Of a stretch of DNA of 41,808 nt, positions 13,826 through 21,675 are shown piece after piece. Both the position numbers and the translations under genes were made by a program. Position 1 is the first letter of the stretch. Every line of letters begins with the position of its first letter. The notes under the pieces are model-generated. The model searched no databases, had not been told where the DNA came from, and saw nothing but the letters and a program-made list of their open reading frames with translations. Source of the DNA: UMGS1649 sp045651205 (lineage in GTDB: Bacteria; Bacillota; Clostridia; TANB77; CAG-465); NCBI GenBank assembly GCA_045651205.1, contig JAZRSA010000061.1:1-41808 (forward strand), written 5' to 3'.

Positions 13826-14857
13826 ATGATAGGAATGAATCAAATAAAGAAGAGGTTATTTAGAGGTATTTTAATAGGTTTAGGCATTGGCATAATTGGA
13901 ATGGTTGCAATTTACTTCTACATGAACGGGATAGTTAAAACATATAAAGATGGTACTAACGAAAACTTTTTACGTGACTACACATCTGAGGTGGTTATAT
14001 TAACAAGAGATGTAGTACAAGGTGAAAAGATAACAATAGACATGTTAACTACAGCAACAATACATAAAAAGACAGCGTCTGATGCGGCTATAACAAATCC
14101 ATATGCTATAGTTGGTAAGACAGCAAAATATAATTTAGCTCAAAACTCAACAGCACTTAATGGTATGTTCGCAACAGAGCTTGTTAGTCAAGATACAAGA
14201 ATACAAGAAGTTGCAAGTGTAATGTTACCACTAGACTTAGTTGAAGGGGATTATGTGGATATCCGTATAATGTATCCAAGTGGTGTTGAATATATAGTTG
14301 TTGCACAAAAACAAGTTCAAAAAATATATGGAACAATGGCGTGGTTAAATTTAACAGAAGAGGAAATACTATTATTAAACAGTGCAATGGTAGATTCTTA
14401 TTTGACAATGGGTTCTAAATTATATGCGGTAAGATATGCAGATCCAACAACACAAATTAAAGTTGGTACTGAAGAAGATTTAACAAAAGCAGAAGAATAC
14501 ATTAAAACAAAAATCACAGAAGAAATAACTAGAATGGGATCTGAAGCTACAGTTGAAGAATTATCAGAAATGATAAAAACATATGCTATAGAATATAGAT
14601 ATTATATTGAATCATACAACAAGATAGAGGTTAACTACCAACCAAATATGGAAGTTATGAATTTTATGAGAAAGAATCCATATGTTGTAGAAAAAGCAAG
14701 AGCAAGATTAGACTCACAAGCTCGTAGTAGCATAGAAGCAAGTATCGAAAGATTCGAATCAGATAGCGGAGAAGAAGGATACGAACAATTAATAGAAGGA
14801 TTAGTAACTTCAATTGAAGTAATTGAAGAATTAAGAGGTAGCTTATTAGGAAATTAG
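13826..14857 (+). CDS. CpaB/RcpC-like SAF-domain pilus assembly protein
   Basis: The 343-residue protein has one N-terminal membrane helix (about 12-33) and then a SAF domain (about 55-118). The latter reads VVILTRDVVQGEKITIDMLTTATI and continues with IVGKTAKYNLAQNSTALNGMF. This is the CpaB/RcpC (FlgA-like) layout found in Tad pilus loci, where the protein sits at the assembly platform. A second beta-rich segment (VMLPLDLVEGDYVDIRIMYPSG) matches the following RcpC region. The C-terminal 140 residues are a charged helical extension that I do not recognise. The frame is open from a TTG at 13769, but that TTG is the -35 box. GGAGG (13811-13815) supports ATG 13826. It is the first gene of the operon, 9 bases before the next. 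Confidence 0.75.
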   Translation: MIGMNQIKKRLFRGILIGLGIGIIGMVAIYFYMNGIVKTYKDGTNENFLRDYTSEVVILTRDVVQGEKITIDMLTTATIHKKTASDAAITNPYAIVGKTAKYNLAQNSTALNGMFATELVSQDTRIQEVASVMLPLDLVEGDYVDIRIMYPSGVEYIVVAQKQVQKIYGTMAWLNLTEEEILLLNSAMVDSYLTMGSKLYAVRYADPTTQIKVGTEEDLTKAEEYIKTKITEEITRMGSEATVEELSEMIKTYAIEYRYYIESYNKIEVNYQPNMEVMNFMRKNPYVVEKARARLDSQARSSIEASIERFESDSGEEGYEQLIEGLVTSIEVIEELRGSLLGN

Positions 14858-14866
14858 GAGGAGCAA

Positions 14867-15598
14867 ATGCAAAAAATAATAGGTTTAGTAGGATACGTAA
14901 ATAAATCGGAGTTAGTTATAAATCTTGCTAAAACACTGTCAATTACCGGCAAAAAAGTGCTGGTAATTGATGGCACTTTAGAGGAGAGACTTAGATACAC
15001 AATACCTGCTTTCAATAATTCTGAAAAAGAATATTTAACGAATTTTGATGGAGTAGATTACGCATTAGGTTTTTCAAGTATGGATGGAATAAAAGAATAT
15101 ATTTGTACAAAAACATCTGATGCAGATACATATGACATTATATTATTAGATATAGATAATGCAGAAACATATGCTGGATTTAGAAAAGGTATGGATGAGT
15201 TTACTAAAACATACTTCTTTATAGAGTACTTAAATATATCTTTTGGAAGAAATGTTGAAATATTAAAAACACTTACTTCATTCTACGAAGAAGGCAAGAA
15301 ACCGATTTTAAGCAGAGTTATATACAAACAATATGTATCAAGAGCGAGTGATAAATATTTTACAAAACTAATAGAAGATTACGAAGTAGAGTGGAACGAA
15401 AGAGATTACGAACTTCCATTCTTAGAGCAAGATAAGATTGCAGATATAGAAATGCAACAAAGTGGCTATATAGATTTAAATAGACACACAAAACAATTTG
15501 TAAATTTAATGTCAGATATCGCAGCAGAGATATTAGGTGATGTCGGTTCTGCAGATATTAAGAGAATGTTAAAAATGTATACAAGGGGGAGAGCATAA
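14867..15598 (+). CDS. TadZ/CpaE-like MinD/ParA-fold protein with a degenerate P-loop (copy 1)
   Basis: The 243-residue protein starts IIGLVGYVNKSELVINLAKTLS, then KKVLVIDGTLEERL and, later, YDIILLDIDN. This order of strand/P-loop, deviant-Walker helix, VLVIDG strand and LLDID strand matches MinD/ParA ATPases. The P-loop, however, reads GYVNKSEL instead of the family GGxGKST, so ATP hydrolysis may be lost. Family knowledge: TadZ/CpaE proteins of Tad loci position the pilus at the cell pole and often have atypical P-loops. The gene has a strong AGGAGG 9 bases after cpaB-like and overlaps copy 2 by one base. Assignment rests on fold pattern and position, not on a strong motif. Confidence 0.6.
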   Translation: MQKIIGLVGYVNKSELVINLAKTLSITGKKVLVIDGTLEERLRYTIPAFNNSEKEYLTNFDGVDYALGFSSMDGIKEYICTKTSDADTYDIILLDIDNAETYAGFRKGMDEFTKTYFFIEYLNISFGRNVEILKTLTSFYEEGKKPILSRVIYKQYVSRASDKYFTKLIEDYEVEWNERDYELPFLEQDKIADIEMQQSGYIDLNRHTKQFVNLMSDIAAEILGDVGSADIKRMLKMYTRGRA

Positions 15599-16404
15599 TG
15601 CCAAAAATAGTTTTTTGGAGTCCAGAGCCTAAATCAATAGGACAAACACTTGCAAGCGTGGCGCTTACAACTGTAATGGCGATAGAAGAAGATTATTCTA
15701 ATCTATTATTACACGGTCACTGGCAAGCTAAAAAAATAGAAAGTGCATTTACATATTTTGAGACACTAAAAAAGACTAATGTTTTTGGAAGTTCAAGTAT
15801 GGGAATAACTGCATTAGCGAGATTGGTTGAAAGTAACAAGCTAACTCCTGAAGGAATAAGAAACTATGCAAAACCAGTTTTAAAACAAAGATTGGATATA
15901 ATGTATGGTACAAACGTTGCAAGTAGAGAACAATTTGTTCAACTTACAAAAAGTTTAAACATGGTAATAAAAAACGCAGTACAAACTTATGACTTAGTTT
16001 GGATAGACCTACCTAAAGGTACAGATAAAGATTATATAACAGAAATTTTATCTGAAGCAGACTATGTAATATGTACTATAAATCAAGAAGCTATGTTTTT
16101 AGATGATTCTTTAAAAGCATATATGGAAAATACTTATATAAAAGATAAGAAGAGAATGTTATTAGTATGTAATTATGATCCAAGATCAAAATATAACATA
16201 CCTAATATAAGAAGAAAGTATGGAATAAAAGATCCCATGTATTGCATACCAAGCAACTATATGTTTACAGATGCATGTAATGATGGAAATGTTATAGATT
16301 TTATATATAACAATTTAAATGCAGATAAAATGGATTATAACGGTAACTTCATATTTGAAGTAAAAGAAGCACTTAAAGAAATTTTAAACAACGTAAGAGT
16401 ATAA
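15598..16404 (+). CDS. TadZ/CpaE-like MinD/ParA-fold protein with a degenerate P-loop (copy 2)
   Basis: The 268-residue protein opens KIVFWSPEPKSIGQTLASVA, where a ParA-like protein would have a strand followed by GKGGVGKTT. The catalytic Lys-Thr pair is absent (SIGQTLA). A later strand, YDLVWIDLPKGTD, followed by ADYVICTINQEAMFLDDSLK, fits the Walker B strand and the next strand of the MinD fold. The start ATG overlaps the stop of copy 1 (TAATG) with AAGGGGGAG upstream, so the two are coupled and may form a heterodimer. Two tandem degenerate copies are unusual for a Tad locus, which normally has one TadZ. Confidence 0.6.
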   Translation: MPKIVFWSPEPKSIGQTLASVALTTVMAIEEDYSNLLLHGHWQAKKIESAFTYFETLKKTNVFGSSSMGITALARLVESNKLTPEGIRNYAKPVLKQRLDIMYGTNVASREQFVQLTKSLNMVIKNAVQTYDLVWIDLPKGTDKDYITEILSEADYVICTINQEAMFLDDSLKAYMENTYIKDKKRMLLVCNYDPRSKYNIPNIRRKYGIKDPMYCIPSNYMFTDACNDGNVIDFIYNNLNADKMDYNGNFIFEVKEALKEILNNVRV

Positions 16405-16422
16405 AGTAAGGGGGAGAAAGAC

Positions 16423-18315
16423 TTGGGCTTATCAGCAATATTTAATATTATATTGTCGTTAGTTTTAGTTGGTCTTGTTGGTATTTGTATGTACTATGCA
16501 GCGACTAAAAGAAGCGAATTAGGTCTAGTAGATGAAGTAGAACGTGAAAGACAAAAATATAGCGTTAAGGGAATGTCAGACTTTATAAAACACGAGTTTG
16601 ATGAAATAACAAGAATGAACCTTTACGATTTAGCTCTTTCAGAAGATGAGTTCGAAAGAAGAAAAAATACTAAGTATGAGTTAAAGAAAGCGTTAAAAGG
16701 AGCTGGATATGCTTCTGCAAACGATAAAAAGTATGTTAAAACATTAATGTTTGACTTACTTAGAAACCAATACAAAGTAAATGAAAGAAATATAAACTAC
16801 GCTATTCCTTTCGATAATATAGAAAAAATGACAGCAGCAGATAAATTCGACATATTATTACATATGTATAAGAAAAAATATAAATCTAACGCATTGTCAC
16901 AAATAATATCAGAATATCAATTAGATGAACCAAAATTTGAATATGATGCAGCGGTTCCTTCTTATGTAATAACACCAGAAGAAATTAGTCATATATACGA
17001 TGAACAAATTGTTGGTAAACCTATAGATTTTGAAGATAAATTACAAATAGTAGTACAAAGAATATACCAAGGTTATAAGGGCTTTAGTGTTATAGATGAT
17101 ATACGTGACCAAAACATAGATGGTGTTTCTGGAGGCGTATCTGGTATACCACCAAGCTTCCTAGACCAAGTTGGTGATATGGAAGACTACCTAGATGCAA
17201 CTGGTAAATTCAATATCCCAATGTCATACGATTCAGTATGGATATTCTATAAAGGTAAATCAATGTACATGTCGTTCCTATCATTTGGAACAGAAGCAGA
17301 ATTAAGACGTGTATGTCAAAACATATACAAGTTTAACAATCCAGGTCAGTTATCTGAATCAGTTGGTTTCAAAATCAACGAAATGAAGGATGGTTCCAGA
17401 ATAGTTGTTCTAAGACCGAACTTCTCAGAATCTTGGGCTTTCTTCGTAAGAAAGTTCGCTCCACCGGTTTTAGTTAACCCAGAGCAATTGTTAATACACA
17501 AGAATAAAGAAAACGTAATAGAACTTTTAAAATATTTAATTAGAGGAGCGAGAGTTACAGCCGTTACAGGAGAGCAAGGTTGTGGTAAAACAACACTTCT
17601 TATGGCGATAATGAAATTCTTATATCCTACAATTACAATTCGTGTACAGGAAACTGCATTCGAATTACACTTAAGAAAAATTTATCCAAGAAACAACATC
17701 TTATCACTAAGAGAAACAGACACAATCACTGGTCAAATGGGACTAGATGTTCAAAAGAAAACAGATGGTGGTGTTAACATCCTAGGAGAGGTTGCAACTG
17801 ACCCAGTTGCTGCTTGGATGATACAAATGGCGCAAGTTGCTTCTAAGTTCACACTATTTACACACCACGCCAAAACATTCCCTAACTTAATAACAGCACT
17901 AAGAAACTCACTACTAAAAATAGGAATGTTCAATAACGAAGACGTTGCAGAAGTGCAAGTTGTTAACGTTATAAACTTTGATATACACTTAAAAAGAGGT
18001 GTAGATGGAACAAGATTTATTGAAAGAATAACAGAATGTGTTCCAAAAGAAAAAGAATTTAAATATCATGAAGGTTATAGAACAGCTAAGAATATGGATG
18101 ATAAATGGGAAGCTTTCATGGATAATGCAACAGAATACTTTAGACATATGACACAAACTTCTAACTACGATTATCACAATGTAGTTGAATTTAAAAATGG
18201 AGAATATGTATTTACTCATCAATTATCTGAAGCAAATGTACAAGCAATGAGAGAAAACATGTCAGATGAAGACGTTAAAGAATTTGATAAATTCTTAGAT
18301 ACAGCTTGGGGGTGA
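16423..18315 (+). CDS. CpaF/TadA-like secretion ATPase with an N-terminal membrane helix
   Basis: The 630-residue protein has its ATPase domain at about 330-560. Walker A is GEQGCGKTT (about 383-391), the Asp-box region is IRVQETAFELHL, the Walker B-like strand is NILGEVATDP, and the His-box equivalent is FTLFTHHAKTFPNLITALRN. CpaF usually reads GEVRGGE and TxHA, so the fold is kept with changed side chains. Family role: hexameric ATPase that powers pilin polymerisation from the cytoplasm. Unusual is a membrane helix at residues 7-28 followed by YYAATKR, then about 300 residues of helical N-domain. Soluble CpaF proteins lack that anchor. The start is TTG 16423 behind GGGGGAG; no ATG fits. The start of the next gene follows within 7 bases. 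Confidence 0.82.
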   Translation: MGLSAIFNIILSLVLVGLVGICMYYAATKRSELGLVDEVERERQKYSVKGMSDFIKHEFDEITRMNLYDLALSEDEFERRKNTKYELKKALKGAGYASANDKKYVKTLMFDLLRNQYKVNERNINYAIPFDNIEKMTAADKFDILLHMYKKKYKSNALSQIISEYQLDEPKFEYDAAVPSYVITPEEISHIYDEQIVGKPIDFEDKLQIVVQRIYQGYKGFSVIDDIRDQNIDGVSGGVSGIPPSFLDQVGDMEDYLDATGKFNIPMSYDSVWIFYKGKSMYMSFLSFGTEAELRRVCQNIYKFNNPGQLSESVGFKINEMKDGSRIVVLRPNFSESWAFFVRKFAPPVLVNPEQLLIHKNKENVIELLKYLIRGARVTAVTGEQGCGKTTLLMAIMKFLYPTITIRVQETAFELHLRKIYPRNNILSLRETDTITGQMGLDVQKKTDGGVNILGEVATDPVAAWMIQMAQVASKFTLFTHHAKTFPNLITALRNSLLKIGMFNNEDVAEVQVVNVINFDIHLKRGVDGTRFIERITECVPKEKEFKYHEGYRTAKNMDDKWEAFMDNATEYFRHMTQTSNYDYHNVVEFKNGEYVFTHQLSEANVQAMRENMSDEDVKEFDKFLDTAWG

Positions 18316-18321
18316 TAGTTG

Positions 18322-20394
18322 ATGGGAGCAAATAATAACATATTTCTAATTGTTGGCTTAATGTTAGGAGTAAGTACAGTTGGTATGTTAGCTCTTTTAA
18401 TCTACTATTCAGCCACAAAAAAGAAATATGCAAAGAACACTAAATTAAATCAAAAAGACCAAATAGTTGTAAAAAACAAATCTAGTTTTAAAGATTTATT
18501 TGATAGATTATATCAAGTAATGTATTTAATATTTGCAAGAATACCAGTAATAAGACACTATACAAAGAAAACAAGATTAAAACTAGAAATGGTTAACGAT
18601 TATACAGAATATGAAATAAGAAGAAAAACAGGATCACTAGTTTTAACATCAGTATTATTCATATTTGCAGCGTTATATGTTTTCTTAAATGTCGTTGACG
18701 ATTTATATATGGCATTAGTTGTAATACTTATGGTATTTGTAATAAACGATGTACTTATTAATTCAAAAGTTAATAAAGTTGCAGATAAAATATTAAGACA
18801 ATTACCAGAAGTATTTACAGAAATACGTCACTCATTCCACGAACACGGAATGATTGAAGAAGCATTTAACGATGCAATAGATGAACTTGAGGAACAAGAA
18901 ATTACACCACAAGTAAAAAGGATAAGAGAAGCAATTCTTTCGGATAACCCGGAAGTACAAATGGAGAAGTTTTATGATACAGCTCCAAATAAGTATTTAA
19001 AATTATTCTGTGGACTATCTTACTTAACAATGGAACTTGGAGATAGAAAAATTGATGGTGTATCAGTTTATCTTAAAAACTTAAACAATATGTTAAATGA
19101 TATTTATCTAGAAATATTAAAGAAAGATAAATTAAATTATATGTTTAAGAGCTTAACAGCAATTACAATAGCACCAATATTCTTTATAAAGTTCATTGAG
19201 AACTGGGCAATTAAAAATTTCCCATCACTTATAAACTTCTATTCAAGTAGTTTAGGATTTATAATACAAGCAGTATTGGTTGCATCAATATTCGTAGCAT
19301 ACTTCCTATTAAAAACAATTAAGGAAGATTCGAATGAAATAAAATTTGATAGAATATCTACAAAGAAGTGGCAAGATAAAGCGTATAAAATGCCGTTAGT
19401 TAGATTTATAGTTGATGGTTTTATACCAGCGCCACATAGTAAAAAGAATATTAAATTAACAGAAACTATTAAGTCATCAAACTCTTATTTAACGCTACAA
19501 TGGTTTTATATTAACAAATTAACATTTGCTTTAATTGCATTTGTTGCAGTATTTGCTTTATTAATTAATGTACATATTATAGATTTAAAAAGTATATATA
19601 ATGACATAAGTGAAGAGTTTATAAGTTTAGGATCTCTATCTGATGCAGATAAAGCATTAGCATTAGAAACTAACGCACAAGATAAAATCATAGTAGAAAA
19701 GTTGAAAGGCAATAAAGTTTCAGAAGAAGAATTAAGGGCATCTATTGAAGCAGAATTGGGAAAAGGTGCTACAGATACAGATATCGAAAGAGTATTAGAA
19801 AAAATTAATGGCGTTAATAACGCATACTGGAAAGTTTGGGAAACAATAATAGCATTGTTAGTTGCAGTAATAGTATATTTTGTTCCAAATGTCATCTTAT
19901 TAATAAAGAATAAGATTAGAGCTATGGAAAAAGAAGACGAAGTAATGCAATTCCAATCAATAATATTAATGCTTATGTATATCGATAGAGTTGACGTACA
20001 AACAGTACTAGAATGGCTTGAAAGATATTCATATGCATACAAAGAACCAATCTCTACAGCTTTAAATAACTATGAAGCTGGTGCTATAGAAGCGCTACAA
20101 GAATTAAAGGATGCTGTACCACAAAAAGATTTCAAGCGTATAGTAGAAGCTTTAATATCTGCAGTTGAAAGAATCCCAATAAGAGATGCTTTCGATGAAT
20201 TGGAAACAGAAAGAGCGTTCCAATACGAAAAGAGAAAAGATGCTAACGAAAGAATAATACAAAAGAAAACTTCGTTAGGAAAAACAATAGGATTTACGCC
20301 ACTAATTATATTAGTTGCAGCTTACTTTGTAGGACCACTATTATTAGTATCAATACTACAACTTGTAAACTACATGGGCGCAATGAATTTCTAA
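18322..20394 (+). CDS. Fused TadB-TadC-like inner-membrane platform protein (two T2SSF-like domains)
   Basis: The 690-residue protein has helices at about 6-28, two near 95-145 and two around 270-325. A further helix lies near 400-420, one near 505-530 and one at the C-terminus. Two cytoplasmic helical domains lie between: one after LRQLPEVFTEIRHSFHEHG (about 155-265), the other after MQFQSIILMLMYIDRVDVQT (about 545-650). Each has the pattern of a T2SSF domain, and the spacing equals TadB plus TadC joined head to tail; Tad loci normally encode them separately. The insert at about 420-500 is acidic and unlike either. The N-terminus has YYSATKKKY right after its first helix, echoing YYAATKR in the ATPase. 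ATG 18322 is preferred to TTG 18319 because GGGGGTGAT lies 6 bases before it. Confidence 0.78.
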   Translation: MGANNNIFLIVGLMLGVSTVGMLALLIYYSATKKKYAKNTKLNQKDQIVVKNKSSFKDLFDRLYQVMYLIFARIPVIRHYTKKTRLKLEMVNDYTEYEIRRKTGSLVLTSVLFIFAALYVFLNVVDDLYMALVVILMVFVINDVLINSKVNKVADKILRQLPEVFTEIRHSFHEHGMIEEAFNDAIDELEEQEITPQVKRIREAILSDNPEVQMEKFYDTAPNKYLKLFCGLSYLTMELGDRKIDGVSVYLKNLNNMLNDIYLEILKKDKLNYMFKSLTAITIAPIFFIKFIENWAIKNFPSLINFYSSSLGFIIQAVLVASIFVAYFLLKTIKEDSNEIKFDRISTKKWQDKAYKMPLVRFIVDGFIPAPHSKKNIKLTETIKSSNSYLTLQWFYINKLTFALIAFVAVFALLINVHIIDLKSIYNDISEEFISLGSLSDADKALALETNAQDKIIVEKLKGNKVSEEELRASIEAELGKGATDTDIERVLEKINGVNNAYWKVWETIIALLVAVIVYFVPNVILLIKNKIRAMEKEDEVMQFQSIILMLMYIDRVDVQTVLEWLERYSYAYKEPISTALNNYEAGAIEALQELKDAVPQKDFKRIVEALISAVERIPIRDAFDELETERAFQYEKRKDANERIIQKKTSLGKTIGFTPLIILVAAYFVGPLLLVSILQLVNYMGAMNF

Positions 20395-20398
20395 AAAG

Positions 20399-20459
20399 GT
20401 ATAAACGCCTAAAAGGCGGTATACATATATTCGGTTAAATCGCAATAAAAGCGTTTAAC
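20399..20459 (+). promoter_or_regulatory. Two hairpins in the leader of the first pilin-like gene
   Basis: Hairpin 1 is GTATA..CGCC (20399-20409) with GGCG..TATAC (20415-20424). Hairpin 2 is GTTAAA-T-CGC (20434-20443) with GCG-TTTAAC (20451-20459). Neither has a T-run. In a 107-base gap inside an otherwise tight operon they may stabilise or process the pilin mRNA; an A/T-rich TATAAT at 20467-20472 lacks a good -35 box. Confidence 0.45.
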
Positions 20460-20501
20460 AATATATTATAATATATTATCTATAAAGGAGGTTATTAGAA
20501 T

Positions 20502-21041
20502 ATGGATAATGCACAAAAAGCGATTATGATAGGTGTTGGACTTTTCATTACAATCATAATCATATCTTCAGTACTTTTAATATCAAATATGGGTACTAAC
20601 TTGATAACAAGTGCTCAATCACAATTATCAGGTATAACTAAAGGTTTACAAAACCAAATAACAGCAGCATACGATGGTAAAACATTAACAGGTGCTGAAG
20701 TTATAGCAGCTTATCAACAATATGAAAGCTCTGAAATGTCTTTAATAGTTAGAGTTAGCGGAAACGACGCTATGGCTGGTAAATATGTACTAGTTGGTAA
20801 CCAAGTTTCTACAGCTAAAGATTCTGTAGACGCAACACTTTCTACAGTTTCTGCATATCCTGGTGGTCTTTATTACCATGGTGACTACACTGAAACAGGA
20901 ACAAGAACAACTTTAACAGATCTTCAAAGAACAAATGGAAGCTTTGCTGTTAACGCATCTAAAACTTTCTATAGCAGTGTTTTAAAAGATAAAGTAACAG
21001 ATACAGTTATAGGTATCATATTCGTACAAAGAGTAGGATAA
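20502..21041 (+). CDS. Pilin-like protein 1, probable major subunit
   Basis: The 179-residue protein is short at its cytoplasmic end (MDNAQKAI), has a hydrophobic helix (about 8-28) and then a Thr/Ser-rich extracellular part. It shares YDGKTLTGAEV (57-67) with three other proteins of the operon. It is the only one flanked on both sides by large structured gaps, and its codons look highly expressed, so it is the best candidate for the main filament subunit. There is no Gly-x4-Glu prepilin peptidase site and no type II signal, so processing is uncertain; the helix may remain as an anchor. AAAGGAGG lies at a good distance before the ATG. Other than position and shape, nothing proves that it polymerises. 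Confidence 0.6.
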   Translation: MDNAQKAIMIGVGLFITIIIISSVLLISNMGTNLITSAQSQLSGITKGLQNQITAAYDGKTLTGAEVIAAYQQYESSEMSLIVRVSGNDAMAGKYVLVGNQVSTAKDSVDATLSTVSAYPGGLYYHGDYTETGTRTTLTDLQRTNGSFAVNASKTFYSSVLKDKVTDTVIGIIFVQRVG

Positions 21042-21060
21042 TTTAATTTAAAAGTCCAGT

Positions 21061-21097
21061 TTAAAGGCATATGATTATATATATTATATGCCTTTAA
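21061..21097 (+). promoter_or_regulatory. Strong hairpin directly after pilin-like gene 1
   Basis: A perfect 12-bp stem, TTAAAGGCATAT (21061-21072) with ATATGCCTTTAA (21086-21097), is not followed by a T-run. It could protect the 3' end of a pilin mRNA or act as a partial terminator that lowers expression of the downstream genes. Confidence 0.55.
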
Positions 21098-21112
21098 GCA
21101 CTATTTATTATT

Positions 21113-21165
21113 AAGTATAAAAAATTAATAAATATAAGGGGAAAATAACAATTCTTTTTATACTT
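21113..21165 (+). repeat. Second inverted repeat in the gap after pilin-like gene 1
   Basis: AAGTATAAAAA (21113-21123) is the inverse of TTTTTATACTT (21155-21165), with about 31 bases between. It lies just before the GGAGGGG of the next gene and could mask or expose it. Confidence 0.4.
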
Positions 21166-21194
21166 GTTAATTTATAAAAAAGGAGGGGTATAGC

Positions 21195-21659
21195 GTGGAT
21201 GAGGATTTTGGCGTAAAAGCGATACTTATAGCACTTTCAGTGTTTGTAATAATGTTAGTATTAACACTAATTATTAATTATTATAACGTTGCAAAGGGAC
21301 TAGCTAACCAAGCTCAATTAAAAATGGATATACCTGAATCTTTTGACAGTATTGTAAAAAAACAAAATCAAATCGAAGATAAAATATCTGGAGCTGAACT
21401 ACAATCGTTAATAAGAAAATATGCTGATGATAATGATGTTACTATAAATATAGTTTCTGTTAGTAACGATGATAGTGACGATAAAAAACAATGGGCAATA
21501 AATAGAAGTTCAGTATGGTATGATAGATCATTAGGAATAATGAAAGAAACTATGTTAAGCACAATAAATCCATCATGGGTTGTATTGGTTGAAAAAGAGG
21601 AATCAGGAAATAAAATAACATTAAATGTACACTTAGATTACACAATAGACGTTTTATAA
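21195..21659 (+). CDS. Pilin-like protein 2 (minor subunit candidate)
   Basis: The 154-residue protein has a membrane helix at about 9-30 and the family signature KISGAEL with its Gly at residue 66, matching Gly64 of pilin-like protein 1. The remainder (DDNDVTINIVS, SSVWYDRSLG, KITLNVHLDYTID) is beta-strand-like. The start is GTG behind GGAGGGG (21182-21188); the resulting N-terminus MDEDFGVKAILIALSVF aligns with the other paralogues. The next gene follows after 16 bases. The role as a minor pilin or pseudopilin is inferred from the paralogy. Confidence 0.6.
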   Translation: MDEDFGVKAILIALSVFVIMLVLTLIINYYNVAKGLANQAQLKMDIPESFDSIVKKQNQIEDKISGAELQSLIRKYADDNDVTINIVSVSNDDSDDKKQWAINRSSVWYDRSLGIMKETMLSTINPSWVVLVEKEESGNKITLNVHLDYTIDVL

Positions 21660-21675
21660 TAAAGGGTGATTATAA

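Noticed and set aside
16423..20394. Conjugation (type IV secretion) instead of a Tad-like system
   Set aside because: The ATPase resembles VirB11 as all CpaF proteins do, but there is no VirB4, coupling protein or relaxase, and the next gene is a T2SSF-type platform.
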